Source: Candidatus Hydrogenedentota bacterium
GTDB lineage: Bacteria > Hydrogenedentota > Hydrogenedentia > Hydrogenedentales > SLHB01
Reading direction: 5' to 3'
Length of the DNA: 64,000 bases
Assembly: GCA_013359265.1 (NCBI GenBank)
Contig: JABWCD010000030.1
Coordinates: forward strand, 103,220 to 167,219
Shown here: positions 9,081-18,602 of the stretch, in pieces
Layout of the letters: each line of letters begins with the position of its first letter
Numbering within the stretch: position 1 is the first letter of the stretch
Position numbers and translations under genes: made by a program
The notes under the pieces: generated by a model
What the model was told of the DNA's origin: nothing
The model's input: the letters and a program-made list of their open reading frames with translations, nothing else
The model's database searches: none

Positions 9081-9599
9081 ATGCAGTGCGTGCGAATTCG
9101 TAAGATGTTGATTAATTACGCGATCGGCGATGCCCGCGTTACCGAGCGGCTGTGCGTCGAAGTGCATACGTCCCGCTGCCCGTCGTGCCAGAAGGAACTC
9201 GAGGACATATGCGAACTCCTCGCCGCGAGCGAACGCGTGCTTGCGCATCCGTATCCGACACACGATTTTGATGGGCTGATGGCGCGCATCCGCTCGGGCG
9301 AAATACCCATGCGCGACATTACGGTAAGCGGAGGCTGGCGTTGGCGCACCATTGGAGCGCGTGCGGCGGCCTTGGCTGCCGTCATTGCAGTACTCGTAAT
9401 CACCGCCCCGGCCGCGCGAAATGCGGGCGACGTCATGCGCGATTTGCGGGACGTATCGGCCAACAGTGAGCTGGTGACAGGCGAAAGCCTGCAAGTTCCC
9501 ATAGTGAGCGGTCCCTTCGTAAAGCGCGCTCTTGAAATCTCGCGCGGACCGCTCAGTGGCGCCTCGGCGCTCGGGGCCGTCGAACAACTCTTTCCCTGA
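9081..9599 (+). CDS. putative anti-sigma factor with zinc-finger-like N-terminus and one membrane segment
   Basis: A 172-residue protein. The N-terminal 50 residues contain a VHTSRCPSCQKEL segment, resembling the His-x3-Cys-x2-Cys of zinc-binding anti-sigma (ZAS) domains. A membrane segment follows at about residues 94-112 (ARAAALAAVIAVLVITAPAA), leaving a short C-terminal extracytoplasmic tail. Position directly after an ECF sigma gene and the membrane topology both fit an anti-sigma factor that holds the sigma factor at the membrane. The sequence is too divergent to name a family with certainty. Confidence 0.65.
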   Translation: MQCVRIRKMLINYAIGDARVTERLCVEVHTSRCPSCQKELEDICELLAASERVLAHPYPTHDFDGLMARIRSGEIPMRDITVSGGWRWRTIGARAAALAAVIAVLVITAPAARNAGDVMRDLRDVSANSELVTGESLQVPIVSGPFVKRALEISRGPLSGASALGAVEQLFP

Positions 9600-9725
9600 C
9601 ACGCGTGCGCCACGCTGATCGCTTCCCCTCCCAACCGTCATTGTCTACATGGGTGTGTCCACGAAGTGTGTCGCCGCGTTGGCGGCGGGACGAATGTCCG
9701 CGGGCACCGCGGGAGTCAGGAAATC

Positions 9726-10934
9726 ATGCCGCTCTATCGCTACAAAGCTGTTGACGCGAACGGCCAGGCCTCGAACGGGACCATGGACGAGGCGTCGGCC
9801 CGGCGCGTCACCGCGATACTCGAGGAACAGGGCCTGCAAGTCAGTTCGGTCGAGCCGGCGGAACCGGCACGCGAATTCTTGTTTCGAGGCGGTCGCGTCT
9901 CGTGGGAGGACGTCGAGTTCCTGAACACGCAGCTTATCGCGCTTACGCGAAGCGGATTGCCGCTCGCCCCCGCGCTGGAAGCGATTGGCAAGGAGCTTCG
10001 GCGCGGCGCGCTCAAGAACGTCGTAGACGACTTGCACTCGGCGTTACAGTCCGGCAAGTCATTGAGCGATTCGCTGGAACGCCACCGGGGCGCCGTGCCT
10101 CCGGTGTACATCGCCGCGATTCGCGCCGGGGAGGAAACCGGCAACCTGCCTGCAATACTTCAACTCTGCGCCGGGTACACCGCGCAAATGGTCGCGCTGC
10201 GCTCCCGCCTTCGCGAGGCGATGACCTATCCGGTTGTCGCCCTCGTGATGATGGCGATGATGATGACGTACTTGTTGACCTATACGATTCCGCAGTTCGC
10301 GGATGTCTTTAGGGACTTTGGCGCGAAACTCCCGGCGCTCACCATGTTCTGGTTGAACACGAGCGAATTTATCCGGCTCAACTTCGGCGCCGTTCTCGCT
10401 TCGGTTTGTGTCGTTATCGTGGCGGTATCGTTTGCGGCGCGCACAGAACAGGGGCGTTACGTCGGCGATTGGTTGCGGCTCAAGGTGTGGGGCATCGGTC
10501 ACGCGTTCAACTCGGTGTCCATGGCACGGTTTTGCCGCTCGATGGGAATCCTGCTTTCCAGCAAAGCGCCCATGGACACAAGCATCGCGCTCGCGTCCGC
10601 GACCTGTGGAAACACGGTGCTTGAAGCCGCCGCGCGCGACGCCGCCGATTCCGTCCGCAACGGCATGCGCCTCTCTCAGGCCTTCGAATCGACAGGATAC
10701 TTCAGCGGCCTGTTCTGCTGGTTGTTGCAGGTCAGCGAAGAGCGCGGCGACATGGATCAGGCCTTTCTCGATCTGGCAAAGAGCTACGACGAAACGTTTT
10801 CGCGCGTCAGCGGCGTCATGTTGTCGGTGCTTACGCCGGCGATCCTGTGCGCGATGGCGCTCATTGTCGTTTCCGTAATTCTGTCCCTCTACTTGCCAAT
10901 CTTCACGTTGGCGAATGTAATGAGCGGGCAATGA
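9726..10934 (+). CDS. type II secretion/type IV pilus inner-membrane platform protein, GspF/PilC family
   Basis: A 402-residue GspF/PilC homologue. It starts with MPLYRYKAVDANGQASNG, the family's standard N-terminus. Two T2SSF domains follow, each ending in membrane helices (VVALVMMAMMMTYLLTYTIP and the C-terminal ALIVVSVILSLYLPIF). Conserved LTRSGLPLAPALEAI and IRAGEETGNLP segments mark the repeated domain. ATG 9726 is preceded by AGGAAA. The stop overlaps the next gene by ATGA. GspF forms the membrane base on which the GspE ATPase drives pseudopilus growth. Confidence 0.93.
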   Translation: MPLYRYKAVDANGQASNGTMDEASARRVTAILEEQGLQVSSVEPAEPAREFLFRGGRVSWEDVEFLNTQLIALTRSGLPLAPALEAIGKELRRGALKNVVDDLHSALQSGKSLSDSLERHRGAVPPVYIAAIRAGEETGNLPAILQLCAGYTAQMVALRSRLREAMTYPVVALVMMAMMMTYLLTYTIPQFADVFRDFGAKLPALTMFWLNTSEFIRLNFGAVLASVCVVIVAVSFAARTEQGRYVGDWLRLKVWGIGHAFNSVSMARFCRSMGILLSSKAPMDTSIALASATCGNTVLEAAARDAADSVRNGMRLSQAFESTGYFSGLFCWLLQVSEERGDMDQAFLDLAKSYDETFSRVSGVMLSVLTPAILCAMALIVVSVILSLYLPIFTLANVMSGQ

Positions 10935-12100
10935 ACTGGCGGCGCATATTATTCGACGTCGACCTGGCCACCGGCGTTTCGCGGCGCAACTTGTATTTGC
11001 GGCGGCGGCGCAATTGGCCGGGGCCGCTGTTCTGGACGCGAGCCGCATGGCGGCGAAACCTGGCGCTGCTGACGTCGCAACTCAACGCGATCGTCCGCTG
11101 CAACGCCCCGCTGGTAACCGGACTCGAACGCGCAATTGCGGACGGACCGTCCTTGAAATTGACCCAGGCAATGATCGCGTTGAGCGACGACTTATCCTCC
11201 GGCATGCGCCTGGCCGATGCGATGGAACAATGCCCGCGCTTTTACCCCAAATGGTACGTGGACCTCATCCGCGCGGGCGAAAGTACGGGCACGCTGGAAC
11301 ACTCGCTGTCGGCTGCGGGCGAACACCTCGCCACTTCCCAGCAATTCACCAAGAGCGTGAGTGGGTGGTTTGCCTACATCGGCGCCGTCCTTGCCATTCA
11401 GTTGAGCATCGCGACTTTCTTGTTCACCTACATCGTTCCGGCGTTTGGCGAGGTGCTTCGCGAATTCGGCGCACGGCTCCCCGCTGTCATTATCGCAATC
11501 GATCGCTTGACGAATTCCGTTACTCGAGGCCACGTCTATATCGTAATTCTCGCATGCGCGGGGTTGTTGGTGCTGAAGTGGGTGCGGCGTGTCTCGGGCG
11601 AAGAGCGCATTCGATTCCATCGCGTATTCGCACCGCTTCTTGCCCCGCTGCCGATCGTGGGCGAAATCTCCGCCAAGGGCCACTTGGCCGCCGTGTGCGC
11701 GGTACTCGAACGGCTCGCCGCCGCAAACGTGCCGATCAACGACGCGCTCCGCGATTGCGCCGAGTTGGACATCCCGGACGGACTCCGCCGCGCGTTGCTG
11801 CGCGCGCGCGCCCGCGTCGAGCAGGGCTACACACTGTCCGATGCCTTGCGCGCCGAACGCGCGTTTCCCCGGTCGTTCGTCACCATGCTGGCGCTGGGCG
11901 AGGCGTCCGGAAAACTGGACAGCGCGGCGGGGCACCTGCACACCTTGTACCGGCAGCAGGTCATGTCGAACATTCGCATGACATTGGATATCGCCGGCCC
12001 TATTGGTGTGTTGGGCCTCGGCGCGGTAGCGCTGGCCTTGTACGGCGGGATATTCGCCTCGCTCATCGCGATAAGCGATACGCTAATCAACGTGATCTAG
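10931..12100 (+). CDS. second GspF/PilC-like platform protein
   Basis: A 389-residue paralogue of the preceding protein. Domain marks include LLTSQLNAIVRCNAPLVTGLERAI, LIRAGESTGTLEHSL and, in the second half, ALGEASGKLDSAAGHL, plus membrane helices (AVLAIQLSIATFLFTYIVPAFG and the C-terminal LGLGAVALALYGGIFASLIAI). It lacks the YRYKA-type N-terminus of the first copy and begins instead with a basic stretch. The ATGA overlap at 10931-10934 couples its translation to the first copy. Two tandem GspF-like proteins in one operon are unusual and suggest a heteromeric platform. Confidence 0.88.
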   Translation: MNWRRILFDVDLATGVSRRNLYLRRRRNWPGPLFWTRAAWRRNLALLTSQLNAIVRCNAPLVTGLERAIADGPSLKLTQAMIALSDDLSSGMRLADAMEQCPRFYPKWYVDLIRAGESTGTLEHSLSAAGEHLATSQQFTKSVSGWFAYIGAVLAIQLSIATFLFTYIVPAFGEVLREFGARLPAVIIAIDRLTNSVTRGHVYIVILACAGLLVLKWVRRVSGEERIRFHRVFAPLLAPLPIVGEISAKGHLAAVCAVLERLAAANVPINDALRDCAELDIPDGLRRALLRARARVEQGYTLSDALRAERAFPRSFVTMLALGEASGKLDSAAGHLHTLYRQQVMSNIRMTLDIAGPIGVLGLGAVALALYGGIFASLIAISDTLINVI

Positions 12101-12121
12101 CAACTCACGGGATTTAATCGC

Positions 12122-13387
12122 ATGCCGCACCTACGCGTGATAGAGAAAAACGGGGCTGGCGGTCCCGGCTTCGCCGAGATCGAGCGCGCCCTCGCTGCCA
12201 TGCTCGATTCGTCCGAGGAAACGGGCGCCGTGGACGCGGTCGATGCCGCATTGGCCAGCGCCGTCGAACTTCGCGCTACGGACGTCTACTTCGAGCCGTG
12301 GGACGATTGCACCGCGATGCGCTTCCGCATCGACGGCATCCTGCACGACGTGGCGCGCGTGCCAAAAGTCCACCACGCCCGCATCGTCGCGCGCATCAAA
12401 ATCGTCGCGCGCATGGTCACGTACCATAAAGATACGCCGCAGGACGGGCGCATCGACGCGGATGCGACGCGGTGCGGACGCGTAATTCGCGTGTCGGCGT
12501 TTCCTACCGTGAACGGCGAACGCATCGTGTTGCGCATCATGGATGGCGGGGGCGCGCTCCTCGACCTTGATGCCTTAGGGTTTGACACGGCGCTTGTACG
12601 CGAACTGCGCGCGTTGATCGAACGGCCACACGGCGCAATCTTTCTGACAGGCCCCAGTTCGAGCGGCAAAACCACGACGATTTACGCGCTGCTCCACGAA
12701 ATCCTCGCACGACGATCGCCCGCACCGCACGTCGTCACCATCGAAGACCCGGTCGAACGCCGCATTCCGCGTGTGTCACAAACGGAAATCGCGCCGCACC
12801 ACGGCCTGACGTTTGCGGCAGCCCTGCGATCCTTGCTGCGCCAGGACCCCGAAGTGATCATGGTCGGCGAAGTGCGCGACGCGGAAACCGCCCAAACCGC
12901 GATCCAGGCCGGCCTCACCGGCCATCTTGTCGTCAGCACGATACACAGCGGCACGTCGGCGGGCGTCTTCGCGCGTCTGCTCGATATGGGCGTCGAACCG
13001 TATTTGGCTGCGTCGTCCGTTTCCGGCGTGCTTGCGCAACGGCTCGTGCGCATGGTTTGTCCAAATTGCGCCGAACCGTACGAGCCCGAACCGGGTCTCG
13101 TTGCCGCATACGGCCTGGCCGATTTCGCCGGCCCCTTCCGCCGCGGCCGCGGTTGTGACGCGTGTCAGGGCATCGGCTACAAAGGGCGCACCGCCGTCGG
13201 CGAATTGTTGCGCGTGGATGAACCGTTTGCGGAGCGGGTGCTCGCGCGCGTGCGCACGAGCGAACTGCACGACGCCGCGCTTGCGTCGGGCATGCGCCCC
13301 CTCGCGCATGCCGCCGCGCAGTGCGTGCGGGACGGCGTCACGACGCTCGAAGAACTCAAGCGTGTGCTGCCCCAGGCTGGAGGGTAA
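12122..13387 (+). CDS. type II secretion/pilus assembly ATPase, GspE/PilB family
   Basis: A 421-residue secretion ATPase. Residues about 40-140 carry the ELRATDVYFEPW and FRIDGILHDVARVP blocks (N2 domain). Walker A is GPSSSGKTTT, followed by VTIEDPVE (Asp box) and then LRQDPEVIMVGEVRDAETA (Walker B) and STIHSGTS (His box). A zinc-ribbon type pair (CPNCAEPY and GCDACQGIGYKGR) closes the C-terminal part. The protein is shorter than classical GspE because the N1 domain is largely absent. It powers assembly of the pseudopilins encoded downstream. Confidence 0.94.
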   Translation: MPHLRVIEKNGAGGPGFAEIERALAAMLDSSEETGAVDAVDAALASAVELRATDVYFEPWDDCTAMRFRIDGILHDVARVPKVHHARIVARIKIVARMVTYHKDTPQDGRIDADATRCGRVIRVSAFPTVNGERIVLRIMDGGGALLDLDALGFDTALVRELRALIERPHGAIFLTGPSSSGKTTTIYALLHEILARRSPAPHVVTIEDPVERRIPRVSQTEIAPHHGLTFAAALRSLLRQDPEVIMVGEVRDAETAQTAIQAGLTGHLVVSTIHSGTSAGVFARLLDMGVEPYLAASSVSGVLAQRLVRMVCPNCAEPYEPEPGLVAAYGLADFAGPFRRGRGCDACQGIGYKGRTAVGELLRVDEPFAERVLARVRTSELHDAALASGMRPLAHAAAQCVRDGVTTLEELKRVLPQAGG

Positions 13388-13391
13388 CGCC

Positions 13392-13817
13392 ATGCGGGCG
13401 ATACAAGTCCAACGACGTACACGGTCGCAGCAGGGCTTCACGCTTCTGGAATTGACGACCGCCATGTTTGTGCTCGTCGTCGGCATTTTCGGAATCGTCA
13501 GACTTTTCCAGTTCGGCCTGGACCGCATGCGCACGATCGACGAATCGGCGATCGCATCGCAGGCGGTGCTGAACGAATTGGAACTGGTGCGCTCCACGCC
13601 GTACGCGATACTCGCGGACGGCACGCGCGCCTTCGTGACAGTTGACCCGGCCCTCGAACAAATGCTCCACCTCGCCGATACGAAGGTCGTCATTGCCGCT
13701 GCGCCGGACGGAACTCCGGGGTTGAAACAGGTTGAAGTCTCTATCCGTTGGATTACGGAGTATGGCCGGCGCGCGGAACGCTCGGTAACGACGCTGGTCG
13801 CGGAGGCGTTGCCATGA
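13392..13817 (+). CDS. prepilin-like protein, GspI/PilV type
   Basis: A 141-residue pseudopilin. The type III signal QQGFTLLELTTAMFVLVVGIF has cleavage after Gly and the conserved Glu at position 5 of the mature chain. ATG 13392 starts four bases after the GspE stop. Its small size and position before a GspJ-like gene fit a minor pseudopilin of the tip complex. The next gene overlaps by ATGA. Confidence 0.85.
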   Translation: MRAIQVQRRTRSQQGFTLLELTTAMFVLVVGIFGIVRLFQFGLDRMRTIDESAIASQAVLNELELVRSTPYAILADGTRAFVTVDPALEQMLHLADTKVVIAAAPDGTPGLKQVEVSIRWITEYGRRAERSVTTLVAEALP

Positions 13818-14347
13818 TTTCGCCTCGCACGAACGGCAGCGATGGATTCACGCTATGGGAGATGCTGGTGTTCGCCACCATCTCCGTGATCATGCTCAAT
13901 CTGTGCGTGGTTACGTTTATTCAAACGACGCGTGTCGCGTCGCTCGCAACGGACCGCGCCATGCGCCAACAGGCGTTCGCGCAGTTCTCGCGCGATTTCT
14001 CGCGAACAGTCCGACACGCGTCACGGGTGCTTCCAGCCGCGGGCGAGACCAGTACCGGCGGCGCGCAGGTCGTGCTCGATACGCCCGACGGGCCGGTCGT
14101 CGTTGGCATGGCCGGAGGCAAACCGGCGATATGGGAATTGGTGCTGGATAACGGCGTGTGGCGTGTCGGACGCGCAACAGCGTATCCGATCGATGCAACG
14201 GTCCGGTTCAAGTTTGATTCAATGCCAGTGGAATCCGCGCGTCGCGTGACGATGCACGTCACCGGCGCACCGCGAAAAGCCCCCGAAGACAAAACCAATC
14301 TTCGCGTGTTGGTCGCTGCCTTCCGCGTCGATGGAGGCGCACCATGA
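13814..14347 (+). CDS. prepilin-like protein, GspJ/PilW type
   Basis: A 177-residue protein with a prepilin signal (DGFTLWEMLVFATISVIML) that has Gly before and Glu at mature position 5, followed by one hydrophobic helix. The globular part is not recognisable beyond pseudopilin size. It overlaps both neighbours by ATGA (13814-13817 and 14344-14347). Order after the GspI-like gene suggests the GspJ role in the pseudopilus tip. Confidence 0.8.
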   Translation: MISPRTNGSDGFTLWEMLVFATISVIMLNLCVVTFIQTTRVASLATDRAMRQQAFAQFSRDFSRTVRHASRVLPAAGETSTGGAQVVLDTPDGPVVVGMAGGKPAIWELVLDNGVWRVGRATAYPIDATVRFKFDSMPVESARRVTMHVTGAPRKAPEDKTNLRVLVAAFRVDGGAP

Positions 14348-14757
14348 GACCTCGCAATAGCAGATATCGCGAAGGCTCCGCGCTGCTCGCGGTCATCGTT
14401 GTCATGATCATCCTCACGATTCTGGCCTCGGCGTTCGTCACGCTGCTCAACCGCAACGTTACGGAGTCGAACCGCGCCGTGAATCGGATGGAGAACCTGG
14501 CGCTGGCAGAGGCCGGCATCCACAAGGCCGCCGCCATGCTGCGGGCCGACCCGAATTTCCGCGGCGAATCTGCATTTGCGCTTGGCAAGGGCCAGGTTTC
14601 GGTCGAGGTGAGGCAAGGCGCGACGGCGGACCGATACGACGTGAGGTCTTCGGCGCGGCAATCGGCCGAAGACCCGGCGCCCGTTACCGTCGCCGCTGAG
14701 TTCGCCCTCACGCCCGCGGGAGTCCGCGTCGTGCGCTGGGAGGAACCGCGAAGATGA
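14344..14757 (+). CDS. PilX/GspK-like minor pilin with atypical signal
   Basis: A 137-residue protein starting with a basic segment, then [26 protein letters not shown]. The helix looks like a class III signal after Gly, but the mature position 5 is not Glu. That is typical of GspK/PilX minor pilins, which do not need the N-terminal Glu contact. Residues 40-60 ([20 protein letters not shown]) match the conserved helix of PilX-type proteins. The gene is coupled to both neighbours by ATGA overlaps. Confidence 0.78.
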   Translation: MRPRNSRYREGSALLAVIVVMIILTILASAFVTLLNRNVTESNRAVNRMENLALAEAGIHKAAAMLRADPNFRGESAFALGKGQVSVEVRQGATADRYDVRSSARQSAEDPAPVTVAAEFALTPAGVRVVRWEEPRR

Positions 14758-15599
14758 ATGCGACACCGGCAAAACCGCGCGGGTTCACCCTCATCGAGTT
14801 GCTCGCCGTCATCGCGATTATCGCGATACTCGCGGCAATCCTGCTACCCGCGCTCGCGCGCGCGAGAGAGGCCGCGCGCCGCGCAAGCTGCGCAAACAAC
14901 CTCATGCAACTCGGCATCGCGCTGCACATGTATGCCCAGGAAAACGAGGGCATCCTGCCGTGGAGCGGCGGCGCGGGCAACGCAGATTGCCTGGTCGGTT
15001 TCTCCAGGGATTGCCTGACCGATCGCGACGTCTTTGCGTGCCCGTCGGACCCAAACACGGGAAATCGCCGAAACAGGAAGGACGAGGACCCAGAACCGCC
15101 TATGACGGCACTACCTGACATCGAAGGTAGCTTGCGCCAGAGCTACGACTATTTCGGCGCGTACACAACAGCACCTATCGTCCTGCCGCCGCCCCCGAGG
15201 GGCCTGCCGAAATGGCCCGTGATGTGGGACTTGATGATGCCCGCGGACGCTGACTTACAGCGAGGTCTGGCGGAATTGGCGATGTCGGGTTACGGCAAGT
15301 ATCGCGATTCGGGCCCCTCGTTCAATCACGTCCCCGGCGGCGGAAACGTATTGTGGCTCGATGGTAGCGTGAGCTTTGTAAAGCTTGCGCTGTGGGCCGA
15401 TGCGGACCTGCCGGCTCGGCCTGAAGGAATCGAATTCGTGGAACCGCTAAAGACATTCCAATCACTCAAGGTCGAAGAAAAGCGAAGGGAGGAGACCACG
15501 CGAGCGGCCGAACAGGAACTGCTGCGGCTACGGCGGAATAGGGTGCAAAATGCGCAACCCTCCCAAGTGCCTCAGCAGCGGCATTGGTTCCAAGACTAA
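14754..15599 (+). CDS. prepilin-type protein with H-X9-DG domain (DUF1559-like)
   Basis: A 281-residue major-type prepilin. The signal [20 protein letters not shown] has Glu at mature position 5. The [24 protein letters not shown] block follows. The C-terminal [20 protein letters not shown] segment carries the H-X9-DG motif that defines these proteins in Planctomycetota, Verrucomicrobiota and relatives. The tail after residue 225 is Arg/Glu/Gln-rich and charged. As the last gene of the operon it probably supplies the main subunit. Confidence 0.88.
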   Translation: MNATPAKPRGFTLIELLAVIAIIAILAAILLPALARAREAARRASCANNLMQLGIALHMYAQENEGILPWSGGAGNADCLVGFSRDCLTDRDVFACPSDPNTGNRRNRKDEDPEPPMTALPDIEGSLRQSYDYFGAYTTAPIVLPPPPRGLPKWPVMWDLMMPADADLQRGLAELAMSGYGKYRDSGPSFNHVPGGGNVLWLDGSVSFVKLALWADADLPARPEGIEFVEPLKTFQSLKVEEKRREETTRAAEQELLRLRRNRVQNAQPSQVPQQRHWFQD

Positions 15600-15610
15600 T
15601 AGTCCACTCA

Positions 15611-16915
15611 TCACCGCACCGCGCTTACACGGCCGAACTGAATATCGGCAAAGTCCAGGATTGCCTTCCAGTAGCCCTGATCCATAGTGTGTTTGGTATC
15701 GCGCCGGTACTGCAACAACGATCCCGCATTTTCCTTGGCGACTTCCTGCGGGTCCGTCAATACGCCATCGCCCACCATGCCCTTCCCGCCAAGCAAAGCC
15801 CATACGGGCGCAGCAGCGTGAATCGCGCGCAGCGAACTATCGTAGTTGGCCCACTTGTCCTGCAGGCCCATCGTGTCGAGCAATGGCCGCGGCGCGACGA
15901 GCGCCATCAACAAATGTTGGTCCATCGGCAGCTTCGCCTCGTTTCCGCTGCCGAATTTCGGGTACACATCATTGAACCAATGCGGAAACACGCGATTGAT
16001 GCGCTCAACCGTTTCCTGATCGTTGTCGCGGCTCAGCGCGGCGCCGCCCGTGCCCGACTGGTGCGGTACGACCAACGCGATGCGCTCGTCGAACGCCCCC
16101 GCCAGCAGCGCCGTCTTCCCGCGCCTCGAGTGGCCCGTCACGCAAATTTTGCCTTTGTCGATCCCCGGCGCGCTCGCAAGATAATCGACACACCGCTGAA
16201 TCCCCCACGCCCATGCCGCGATCGTGCCCCACCGGCTTTCGTCCGGGCACTTCAAATCGGGGAAGAACGGGTGAATGCCGTCGGTGAAATCGTCCTTGTC
16301 GGGATCGATGTTGCTCTCGTGATAGGTCGCGAAGGCGTACCCGCGTTCGACGAGATACGGAACGCACCAGAAATCCTTGTCCTTGCCGCGCGCGGTCTCG
16401 GGCGGGCCGGGGCATTGATCATGGACGTACGCCGTCGGATCGATCAGAATCGCTTCGTCATCGAGCACGGTGTAGTTGCCGCATTTGTTCATCGCAATGA
16501 ACACCGGCACGGGACCATTCGCGGCTTTCGGCAGGAACAGCGCAAGGTGAATTCTCGGTGCGTGCTCGGGCAGGGTGGGAAACGATATCACGACCTGCCG
16601 CAACACGCCGTTGCCCCCCAGAATCTCCGTCTCCGGCGTTTCAAGTTCCGAATGTATCGGGACAGGCTCGGGCGCGTAGCCATACATGTAATGCTGGAAA
16701 AGTTGCTTCAATTCGGGCCGCCGCTTTTCGTTCCACTCCTGCGCCGTAATCACACGCGCACCGTCCATCATCACGAACGGATCGGGAAGTTCTTTGTGCT
16801 CCGGCAATGCGTTGAAGGCGGGCAGATTCTCGGCACCGTGTGCCAGCATCGATAGAAACATCGCGATAGCGGTAATACGGGTGCGTGGTGTAGACGAACG
16901 TATCCAGCGTCTCAT
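15611..16915 (-). CDS. secreted alpha/beta hydrolase, CE15 glucuronoyl esterase/acetyl xylan esterase-like
   Basis: A 434-residue protein with a short signal peptide (RITAIAMFLSMLAHGAE). The nucleophile elbow is GHSRRGKTALLAGAFDERI, close to the G-C/H-S-R-x-G-K motif of CE15 esterases. PHQSGTGGAAL and a C-terminal His in KHTMDQGYW complete the probable triad with an acidic residue. CE15 enzymes cleave esters between lignin and glucuronoxylan. ATG 16915 lies after a GGAG site, and an upstream in-frame ATG was not used. A polysaccharide-degrading role is likely. The exact ester is not known. Confidence 0.78.
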   Translation of the reverse strand: MRRWIRSSTPRTRITAIAMFLSMLAHGAENLPAFNALPEHKELPDPFVMMDGARVITAQEWNEKRRPELKQLFQHYMYGYAPEPVPIHSELETPETEILGGNGVLRQVVISFPTLPEHAPRIHLALFLPKAANGPVPVFIAMNKCGNYTVLDDEAILIDPTAYVHDQCPGPPETARGKDKDFWCVPYLVERGYAFATYHESNIDPDKDDFTDGIHPFFPDLKCPDESRWGTIAAWAWGIQRCVDYLASAPGIDKGKICVTGHSRRGKTALLAGAFDERIALVVPHQSGTGGAALSRDNDQETVERINRVFPHWFNDVYPKFGSGNEAKLPMDQHLLMALVAPRPLLDTMGLQDKWANYDSSLRAIHAAAPVWALLGGKGMVGDGVLTDPQEVAKENAGSLLQYRRDTKHTMDQGYWKAILDFADIQFGRVSAVR

Positions 16916-17015
16916 GGGTTCATTCTCCGTCAGCCTTGCGTGGTTGCATCGTGATTCGCTCCAATAGAACACGCCGCCAGATTGGATCGATGCCCAAATT
17001 CAGTCGAAGGTATTG

Positions 17016-18548
17016 TTATTCAACGCCGCTTCGCGGACCCGCCGGTTCGATCCGGTAAAGATACATAGACTTTCTCCCGCCAAAATGCCATTTCGATGCC
17101 CTTACGTCCCCGTGTTGGGCGACTAATTCGTCTACTACGGAATGCTCGAAGCTGCCTGGTACGTGCTCAAAGTAAACCCACGATCTCTTGCCCAATGCCG
17201 ATTCCGAAATGACTTTGCCAACGATAAGCTTCCATCGTTCCGGGTCGGACTCGATTTCCGGAAACTCGTTGGCGCCCACAATCATGTCTTCCGGCACGCC
17301 GCCGTAGAATTGCATCGGCAGTCCAATATTGTAATTGTGCGAATACACATATTCTCCCGGCCCGTACTCGTCTCGCAGAATAACACCCGCCGATGCCGTG
17401 TCGTAGCGAAACGGACGTTCCATGTCCACGGCGTTGCCCGCAAAAACGAGCGCCAGCGCCCCTAGCGCGGCGTATCGCATTGTCCGCTTCGGCAGCGCCG
17501 CGACCGCGCCCCCTATGCAAAGGTACAGTGCGAGCGACGAGTAAGAAACATACCGTTCGAGAAAGCAGTGCATGAACTTTCCGATGATGTACAACGTCGC
17601 AGGCGGAACAAACAGCCAGCACAACACAAACAACGCGCTTGCCGGTGCAAAGCTGGGAAACGGGGCGCACTTGCGCCACCAACTCCGCACGCAATACGCA
17701 ACGAACGCCGCGCCCCCGATTAACATGATCGAACCAAGTATCTCGGGCACGGGTACCATCTCAAACGGTAGATGGTGCACCAAGTCGGCTGTGTCCATCT
17801 TGCTTCCAGCGAAGTAGTAGAAGTAGGCGTGGACTGCTTTTTGCCTGTATGAAAACGGAATCCAACTCGTCTCAAACGATAAATCCGCCGTTGTGATCAG
17901 CCGAATCCATAACGGTATAAGGGCGAGAAACGGCGCATGGGCTGCGGTCCACAGGGCGATGTGGTGCGCCTTCCGGGGCCGTGTCGACAGCAGGTAAACT
18001 CCTTGCGCGAACAGCAGGATTGTGCCGAGCAGGTGCGTGTAGGAAAGCAAGACGTTTGCTGCGACGTTGACCGGCCACCACCGATCCTTGCCCTCCACCG
18101 CCGCTTTGTAGAGCGCGAACATCGCGAAAAGCGCGAGTATCATCGTAAAGGCGTAATTGCGAATCTCTTGGGATTGGTACACGTGCAGCTTCGCGCACGC
18201 AACGCACAACGCGGCAGTCAGCCCGCCTACGTGTCCAAATAGCTTGCGACCGAAGAAGTAGATTCCCGCCACCAGCGCCATGCCCGCTGCCACGGATAGC
18301 ATGCGTATCGACAGGATTGAGGTGAACCCGAGGTGGTACCAGACGAACGCCGATCCGTAGTAAAGCGGAACGCTCGATGGATCGTGCGTGGCTTCGTTGC
18401 GAAAGAAGTCCATGGGATTGGCGAAATGCAGCCCCATGTACGTAATGCACTCGTCGTACCAAATCGATTCGGTGCCGATGCGGTACAAACGCAATCCAAG
18501 AGCAAGCGCCAGCACGGCGGCCAACGCGGCCCATTCGCCCGGGCGCAT
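17016..18548 (-). CDS. GT-C fold membrane glycosyltransferase (ArnT/PMT-like, family 39/83 type)
   Basis: A 510-residue polytopic protein. The first periplasmic loop after helix 1 carries RIGTESIWYDECITYMG, where Asp-Glu is the catalytic metal/acceptor pair of GT-C enzymes. About nine to eleven hydrophobic segments follow to about residue 385, then a soluble C-terminal domain of about 120 residues. Enzymes of this group move sugars from polyprenyl phosphate donors to lipids, proteins or glycans on the outer face of the inner membrane. The acceptor is unknown. It stands alone beside a helicase gene. Confidence 0.8.
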   Translation of the reverse strand: MRPGEWAALAAVLALALGLRLYRIGTESIWYDECITYMGLHFANPMDFFRNEATHDPSSVPLYYGSAFVWYHLGFTSILSIRMLSVAAGMALVAGIYFFGRKLFGHVGGLTAALCVACAKLHVYQSQEIRNYAFTMILALFAMFALYKAAVEGKDRWWPVNVAANVLLSYTHLLGTILLFAQGVYLLSTRPRKAHHIALWTAAHAPFLALIPLWIRLITTADLSFETSWIPFSYRQKAVHAYFYYFAGSKMDTADLVHHLPFEMVPVPEILGSIMLIGGAAFVAYCVRSWWRKCAPFPSFAPASALFVLCWLFVPPATLYIIGKFMHCFLERYVSYSSLALYLCIGGAVAALPKRTMRYAALGALALVFAGNAVDMERPFRYDTASAGVILRDEYGPGEYVYSHNYNIGLPMQFYGGVPEDMIVGANEFPEIESDPERWKLIVGKVISESALGKRSWVYFEHVPGSFEHSVVDELVAQHGDVRASKWHFGGRKSMYLYRIEPAGPRSGVE

Positions 18549-18602
18549 GACGTTGCGGCTAGTTTGCTCCAGGAAACTGCTCCCCGCGAACGGGCGCCCG
18601 TC

